Of a DNA stretch of 64,000 bases, positions 58,840 through 64,000 are shown piece after piece. This DNA comes from Bacteroidota bacterium. Its GTDB lineage: Bacteria > Bacteroidota > Bacteroidia > Chitinophagales > Chitinophagaceae. Numbering within the stretch: position 1 is the first letter of the stretch; every line of letters starts with the position of its first letter. The translations under genes and the position numbers were made by a program. The DNA is taken from contig VBAR01000003.1 of assembly GCA_005882315.1 (NCBI GenBank), positions 502,907-566,906 on the forward strand. Direction: 5' to 3'. The notes beneath the pieces were generated by a model, which was not told where the DNA came from, ran no database searches, and worked only from the letters and a program-made list of their open reading frames with translations.

Positions 58840-61623
58840 ATGAGAAAAACATTTCTATGCCTGCTTGCATTTATTATAGCAGCAACCGCCTACTCACAAC
58901 AATCTTCTTTAAAAGGAATTATTACCGATACTTCAGAAAAAAAGAACCTGCAATACGCAGTTGTTTCATTGATCCGTGAACAGGATTCTGTACTTGTAAA
59001 ATTTGCCCGTACAAAACCGGATGGTTCTTTTTCCATTCATGGATTAAAACCCGGTAATTATATTCTTACCGTATCAAGACCAAAATATGCCAGCTACACA
59101 GATAAAGTTGTTATTAAAGAAAATGAATCGAAGGATCTTGGCACACTCAGTATCATCTCTGCAGGCAAACTGCTTGAAGAAATAGTGATTCGTCAGAATA
59201 GAGCCATAGTTGTAAAAGGTGATACAATTGAATATAAAGCCGACAGTTTTAAAGTAGCGATGGGTGCCAATGTGCAGGAACTTTTAAAACGTTTACCCGG
59301 TATAGAAGTAGATAAAGATGGAAAGATAACTGCACAAGGTAAACAAGTGGAAAGAGTATTGGTAGATGGTGAAGAATTTTTTACCGACGACCCGGCAATC
59401 GTAACAAAAAATCTGCGGGCTGATGCCATTGATAAAGTACAGTCCTACGATAAGAAAAGCGACCAGGCAGAATTTACCGGTGTAGATGATGGTGTACAAA
59501 GTAAAACGCTTAATCTCGTATTGAAGGAAGATAAAAAGAAAGGCTATTTCGGAAAAATAGCTCCGGGTGTTGGAACCAACGGCCGGTACAGTAATGAAGC
59601 AATGTTCAATTTATTTAAAGGAAAAAAGAAAGCAGCTGCCTATGGTATAATGTCCAATACAGGTAAGATCGGTTTAGGTTGGGAAGACAATGATAAATTC
59701 GGCGGTGGCGGTGATTTTGCAGATGGCGATATAGAAATGGGTGCCGGTTATATTTCGATCAATAATAGTGACTACGATGATGAATTTAGCGATTGGGGTC
59801 AAAGTTACTGGGGCGAAGGAGTACCCGTTTCACTGAAGACAGGCGCCCATTTCAGTAATAAATGGGAGAAAGATAAATTTCATATCAACGGCAACTATAG
59901 TTTTAAAAGACAGACCAATGATGCCGAAGGCGGTTCTTTATATAAATACCTTCTACCCGATTCCGCTTATTACAGTTTCGAAAATCACCGGAATATTTCA
60001 GAAGAGAACAGGCATCTCTTCACAGGATTTTATGATGTAAAGATCGATTCATTATCTTCTTTTAAGATCCGCTTGAATGCACAAAAGTTAAAAAGTATTC
60101 GCCAGCAGTTTACTAACTCTGGTACCAATGATGAATTTGAAGAAGCTGTAAACCGTAATATCAGGAATTTAACCACCAACAGTAATAGCGAAGCAGCCCT
60201 GCTAAGTTTATTGTGGAGAAAGAAATTTAAAAAGATCGGTCGCACCTTATCTGTTTCTGCTTCGCAAAAAATAAGTGACAAGAGTAGCGATGGATATTTT
60301 GACTCCTATACACAAATCTATAATGCAGGGACAATTAGTGACCTCGATTCTCTGCGGCAATACAAAGAAAATACGGGCCGCAATTTAAAAACACAGGCAA
60401 GGGCCGTATTCACCGAAAAATTTTCGTCCAAATTAATGGTTGAGTTTAATTATACATTCGGACTTAATAATACATTGAATGATCAGCAGACATACGATAA
60501 AGCGATCAATGGTAAATATGAAGATTATAACCAACTATTCAGCAACCGCTATTCATTGAATATTTTATCCAATACTGGTGGTGCTAAATTCCAGATCAAT
60601 GGAAAGAAAATAACTGGTAATGCCGGTCTTAATATCGGCCGTACTACTTATTCACAAAAAGATTCAGCAGGTCTGCTTAGCAGTAAATATTCTTATACTA
60701 ATCTGTTACCGAGTTCAAGGCTTACTTATAAATTTGGTCCACAGAAAAGTTTGGGATTAAACTACAATGGCAGCAACAGGCCGCCTTCTATGAGCCAAAT
60801 ACAGCCATTAGTGGTTAATAATGATCCGTTGAATTTAACAATTGGTAACCCCGACCTGGAGCAATCTTACAATCATAATTTTGGACTTAATTACAATGAT
60901 TTCAAAACACTGAGCGGTAGAAATACCTGGGCAAATGCAAATTTTAGTTTTACCGACAAAGCGATCGTAAGCAGTGAAACGATCAATGCAGAAGGAAAAC
61001 GAATTGTTCAATATGTGAATACTGCTGGTACTTATAATTATGGTTTTTATATAAGCAATGGATATAAAATAAAAAAACCAGAAATGCGTATAAGTTTCCG
61101 CATAAACAGCAACGGCAGCCGCAGCGTTAACTTTATAAACGGAACCAAAAATGAGAGTAACACTTTCCGTTATGGTATAGGCCCCGGAATTTCAAAATAT
61201 AAAGAAGGTAAATACGACATTTATATCAACTACGATTTCAGCAATAACAGTAACACCAGTTCATTAAACAATCGTAAAACAAGTTTCTGGTCACAAAACA
61301 TCAACAATAGTTTTAATTTTTATGTTGGGAAGGATGAAAAATTCAGCATTGGCACCAATCTTAATATAAACCTGCGTGAGAAAACAGATGCCTTTGATAA
61401 TAATAATGATGTGTACAACTGGTCGGCTTCTACAAGTTTGAAATTATTTAAGAATAATACGGGTGAAATAAAACTGGAAGTACAGGATATTCTTAACCAG
61501 AAAATTGGCTTTGATCGTCAGACCACATCCAACTATATCTCCGAACGTACTTATGAAGTGCTGCGTCGCTATGCGCTGGTCAGCTTTATATGGAACTTTA
61601 GTAAAGGTCCCGGACAAAAATAA
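58840..61623 (+). CDS. Outer-membrane beta-barrel protein, TonB-receptor-like
   Basis: 927 aa. A signal peptide (about 1-19) leads to a carboxypeptidase-regulatory-like domain (about 22-110) and a plug-like region (V-Q-E-L-L-K-R-L-P-G-I-E-V-D near 147). The C-terminal half is a beta-barrel ending in a terminal strand (L-V-S-F-I-W-N-F). This is the outer_membrane_beta-barrel_3 type common in Bacteroidota, close to TonB receptors without a proven substrate. It is followed after 6 nt by a GLPGLI protein, a recurring pair that suggests joint function. Confidence 0.92.
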   Translation: MRKTFLCLLAFIIAATAYSQQSSLKGIITDTSEKKNLQYAVVSLIREQDSVLVKFARTKPDGSFSIHGLKPGNYILTVSRPKYASYTDKVVIKENESKDLGTLSIISAGKLLEEIVIRQNRAIVVKGDTIEYKADSFKVAMGANVQELLKRLPGIEVDKDGKITAQGKQVERVLVDGEEFFTDDPAIVTKNLRADAIDKVQSYDKKSDQAEFTGVDDGVQSKTLNLVLKEDKKKGYFGKIAPGVGTNGRYSNEAMFNLFKGKKKAAAYGIMSNTGKIGLGWEDNDKFGGGGDFADGDIEMGAGYISINNSDYDDEFSDWGQSYWGEGVPVSLKTGAHFSNKWEKDKFHINGNYSFKRQTNDAEGGSLYKYLLPDSAYYSFENHRNISEENRHLFTGFYDVKIDSLSSFKIRLNAQKLKSIRQQFTNSGTNDEFEEAVNRNIRNLTTNSNSEAALLSLLWRKKFKKIGRTLSVSASQKISDKSSDGYFDSYTQIYNAGTISDLDSLRQYKENTGRNLKTQARAVFTEKFSSKLMVEFNYTFGLNNTLNDQQTYDKAINGKYEDYNQLFSNRYSLNILSNTGGAKFQINGKKITGNAGLNIGRTTYSQKDSAGLLSSKYSYTNLLPSSRLTYKFGPQKSLGLNYNGSNRPPSMSQIQPLVVNNDPLNLTIGNPDLEQSYNHNFGLNYNDFKTLSGRNTWANANFSFTDKAIVSSETINAEGKRIVQYVNTAGTYNYGFYISNGYKIKKPEMRISFRINSNGSRSVNFINGTKNESNTFRYGIGPGISKYKEGKYDIYINYDFSNNSNTSSLNNRKTSFWSQNINNSFNFYVGKDEKFSIGTNLNINLREKTDAFDNNNDVYNWSASTSLKLFKNNTGEIKLEVQDILNQKIGFDRQTTSNYISERTYEVLRRYALVSFIWNFSKGPGQK

Positions 61624-61629
61624 AATAAC

Positions 61630-62379
61630 ATGAAAAAATTATTTTCAATACTCCTGTTTAGTGGTGCTACCTTTTTGGGAAAGGCACAAATGCAAACTGA
61701 TTTTATTACTGCAGGTAAAATAAAATTTGAAAGAAAAACAAATGTGCACCGGCTTTATTTTACAGACGAAGAAATGGGCAGTTGGGAGGAGGCTTTTAAA
61801 AAAGCAATTCCTCAGTTCCAAACGAATTTATTTGAGCTCAGCTTCAATAACAATCAATCACTATATAAGCCTTCGAAAGATAATCCTGAAAATAAAATGG
61901 GATTTTTTGGCGAAGCACCCGGTGCAAACAATGTGATCTATAAAGATCTTGAGATGGGAAAAGCAGCCAGCCAGAAACAAATATTTGAAAAACTGTTTCT
62001 CGTAAGCGACAGCATTCCGCAATATGAATGGAAACTACAACCCGAAACAAGAACCATTGCAAATTTCGAATGTAAAAAAGCGATCACCCGTATCTGCGAT
62101 TCAGTAGTAATAGTTGCCTTTTATACGGAAGAGATTCCCGTTTCATCCGGCCCTGAATCATTTGGCGGTTTACCGGGCATGATACTAGGGTTAGCTGTTC
62201 CCCGTTTATATACTACATGGTTTGCAACAAGTCTTGAAATTTCGAACGCTGCACCACCTGCAGCACCAACAAAAGGTAAAGACACAGATTCAAAAGGATT
62301 ATTAAAATCAATTGAATCGGGTATTGGTAAATGGGATGCCAAGTATAAGGATAGATTGATCTGGCAATCGATATTGTAA
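61630..62379 (+). CDS. GLPGLI family protein
   Basis: 249 aa. A signal peptide (about 1-19) is followed by the family's namesake motif, here G-L-P-G-M-I-L-G near residue 182, with the preceding S-G-P-E-S-F-G pattern. GLPGLI proteins are secreted, Bacteroidota-specific and often sit next to outer-membrane barrels like the one upstream; their function is unknown. The 6-nt gap makes co-translation with the barrel likely. Confidence 0.9.
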   Translation: MKKLFSILLFSGATFLGKAQMQTDFITAGKIKFERKTNVHRLYFTDEEMGSWEEAFKKAIPQFQTNLFELSFNNNQSLYKPSKDNPENKMGFFGEAPGANNVIYKDLEMGKAASQKQIFEKLFLVSDSIPQYEWKLQPETRTIANFECKKAITRICDSVVIVAFYTEEIPVSSGPESFGGLPGMILGLAVPRLYTTWFATSLEISNAAPPAAPTKGKDTDSKGLLKSIESGIGKWDAKYKDRLIWQSIL

Positions 62380-62380
62380 A

Positions 62381-64000
62381 TTATTTTTTCAATTCCAGTA
62401 CCAATACATATTTTTCTCCAAGCGTCAATGTAGGTTCAAGATTGAACGTAGCTCCTGTTGCTGCATCCAGTGCTTTTGTAAATCCATTCATCCGTTCTGC
62501 AAATCTTGAAAGATCAATAATAGCCGGCGTTTCATTCGAGTTTACAATGCACATGACTGTTTGCGTGGATGTATAGCGGAAATAAACATAAACACCATCC
62601 TCCGGTACAAACTGCATGGTCTTACCGTTTTTTATTGCGGATGAGTTTTTCCGGAAATTGGCCAATGTTTTTACATAATTAAATGCTTCATTCTCTTCAG
62701 CAGTTCTACCAGATGCATCAAATTTGTTTTGCGCATCGCCGGGCCAGCCACCGGGAAAATCTTTTCTTACTTCAGCATCAGTTGGATCTTTAAAATTTTT
62801 CATCAGTATCTCTGTGCCGTAATAGAACTGCGGTATCCCTCTTATGGTAAACAACATTGCAATTGCCATTTTATAGTTGCGCATATTTTCTCCAACAATT
62901 GAATAAATGCGATCCTGGTCATGATTATCCAGCGAGGTACAATTATTCATCGGGTTTTTATAAAGCATATCCTGGGCAAGTGTTGTATAAAGACTACTTA
63001 CTCCCCCATCCCAACTAAATGGCTGTTTGATCGCATTGTGAATGGAAAACATAACAGGAAAATCAGTAACACCCGGGCAATTATGTTTAAAAGGAACCGT
63101 AAGATTATTTTCAGAATAGTAAGCTGTGCTGGCAACAAGGTTCACTGCTGTCTCGCCAAAAACAGTGATCTTCGAAAACTCTTTGCGTAATACATCATTT
63201 ATTTTATTAAGAAAGACAGGGTCATTATAAAAATAAGTATCTACCCGCCAACCGTCCAATCCAAATTCTTCTGTAGCCCAAACTGCATACTGAATTAAAA
63301 AATTTGAAACAAAAGGGTTTCGTTGATTTAGATCCACCAAAAAAGGTGTGAACCATCCATCGGCTGTGATCTTTGCATCCAGTTTAGAAGCATTCGGATC
63401 GAACAGTGTTTGATTTTTATGAGAAGTATTCTGGTAGGTTGGCCATTGATTTATCCAATCCTTTGCAGGCAGATCACGAAAAAGAAAATGATCATTACCG
63501 ATATGATTGTACACAGCATCCTGGATAATTTTCATTCCCTTTTTATGGGCCTCATCAATCAAAGATCTATATGCTTCATTTCCTCCAAATCGCTTGTCCA
63601 CTTCATACTGATTCGTAAATGCATAACCATGATAAGTGCTGCGGCTTGTACCGCCTTCCATTGTCCGGCTCATATTATTTTCAGTCACCGGTGTCATCCA
63701 GATAGCAGTAGCACCTAGATCTTTTAAATAATCAAGATGGTTTTGCACACCTTTTAGATCACCACCATGCCGGTCGAATGGATTATTGCGGTCATGATCC
63801 TTATCCCTCATATCAGCGAAAAAATCATTAGAAGGATCGCCATTACTAAAGCGATCTGGCATTATTAAATAAATCAGATCCTCTGATGTAGCTCCTTTTA
63901 CTCTTGTCTTACCATTTTCTTTGCTGCGGGATTTTAATTCATAGCTTATATCTTCTGCAGCTATTCCGCTACCGGAAAGAATTATTTTAAACCTGCCCGG
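62381..64000 (-). CDS. GH13 cyclomaltodextrinase-like protein (5' end outside window)
   Basis: 540 aa are visible. The frame is open through the right edge, so the true start lies beyond 64000; the first Met inside (63862) is not the start. The visible N-terminal part looks like an Ig-like starch-binding or cyclomaltodextrinase N-domain. The GH13 barrel has the nucleophile Asp in D-G-W-R-V-D-T-Y, the acid Glu in V-F-G-E-T-A and the third site in D-N-H-D-Q-D-R. A beta-sandwich closes it. It probably degrades maltodextrins or cyclodextrins in the envelope, and fits with malQ and glgB. The stop abuts that of the GLPGLI gene. Confidence 0.9.
   Translation of the reverse strand, partial: PGRFKIILSGSGIAAEDISYELKSRSKENGKTRVKGATSEDLIYLIMPDRFSNGDPSNDFFADMRDKDHDRNNPFDRHGGDLKGVQNHLDYLKDLGATAIWMTPVTENNMSRTMEGGTSRSTYHGYAFTNQYEVDKRFGGNEAYRSLIDEAHKKGMKIIQDAVYNHIGNDHFLFRDLPAKDWINQWPTYQNTSHKNQTLFDPNASKLDAKITADGWFTPFLVDLNQRNPFVSNFLIQYAVWATEEFGLDGWRVDTYFYNDPVFLNKINDVLRKEFSKITVFGETAVNLVASTAYYSENNLTVPFKHNCPGVTDFPVMFSIHNAIKQPFSWDGGVSSLYTTLAQDMLYKNPMNNCTSLDNHDQDRIYSIVGENMRNYKMAIAMLFTIRGIPQFYYGTEILMKNFKDPTDAEVRKDFPGGWPGDAQNKFDASGRTAEENEAFNYVKTLANFRKNSSAIKNGKTMQFVPEDGVYVYFRYTSTQTVMCIVNSNETPAIIDLSRFAERMNGFTKALDAATGATFNLEPTLTLGEKYVLVLELKK

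Noticed and set aside
1-64000. CRISPR array, tRNA, rRNA or insertion sequence
   Set aside because: No evenly spaced direct repeats with variable spacers, no cloverleaf-like sequence with a CCA-type end, no rRNA-like blocks and no transposase motif were found by eye.

Overview
The window looks like a chromosomal segment of a Bacteroidota bacterium, most likely family Chitinophagaceae. The base composition is AT-rich. Several promoters fit the Bacteroidota -7 consensus TAnnTTTG. Lineage-typical families include a type IX secretion (Por) C-terminal tail, a SusC-like plug fragment, a GLPGLI protein, a BT_3928-type DoxX protein, DUF4403, DUF6089, a UbiD decarboxylase and a membrane pyrophosphatase. 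No rRNA, tRNA, CRISPR array, transposase or prophage was seen.

Layout. 0-8 kb: a membrane protein with a GYF-like N-terminus, a PIG-L deacetylase, a chimaeric plug/vWA/T9SS surface protein, saccharopine dehydrogenase, a cysteine-free sirtuin and a DUF4349 lipoprotein. 8-21 kb: EVE and fasciclin proteins; a leftward pdhA-TPR-ribH-(Fe-S) protein run; a TIR-domain membrane protein; recF plus a DciA-like DUF721 gene; a CBS protein; an orphan OppB-type permease; a DoxX protein; folP; an FKBP; an NrnA-like DHH phosphoesterase; and ndk. 21.3-23.4 kb: an accessory island with different codon habits (Asp mostly GAC). It holds a BamE-like small protein, a membrane-anchored HNH protein and a translationally coupled DUF6884-like/GIY-YIG pair bracketed by short inverted repeats. 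23.4-33 kb: TraB/GumN, ATP-grasp, UbiD, DUF6089, dipeptide epimerase and the amylomaltase malQ. 33-45 kb: small membrane proteins, a Tat-type sugar isomerase, RNA-binding proteins, an ArsR-SRPBCC-SRPBCC operon with a visible operator, a CvpA-CAP fusion, a frameshifted gene, dnaK with a probable sigma-54 promoter, and a YdeI/VOC/AraC/VOC group. 45-64 kb: GtrA, argS, a TPR protein, an RRM protein, conserved hypotheticals, a KAS III enzyme, a cold-shock protein, a K+-dependent-type membrane pyrophosphatase with an unusual C-terminal tail, glgB, a large outer-membrane beta-barrel protein with a GLPGLI partner, and a GH13 cyclomaltodextrinase-like gene that runs off the right edge.

Most genes are housekeeping. 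Alpha-glucan metabolism is represented three times (malQ, glgB, GH13). The features most worth a second look are: (1) the DUF6884-like/GIY-YIG and membrane-HNH island; (2) the TIR-helical-membrane protein; (3) a family of word-like imperfect inverted repeats in at least six gaps, whose words also appear in frame inside ubiD, saccharopine dehydrogenase, argS and a VOC gene; (4) a recurring arrangement in which the -7 box ends only 3-9 nt before the start codon, suggesting leaderless transcripts; and (5) a one-base frameshift in an otherwise intact gene near 38.6 kb.
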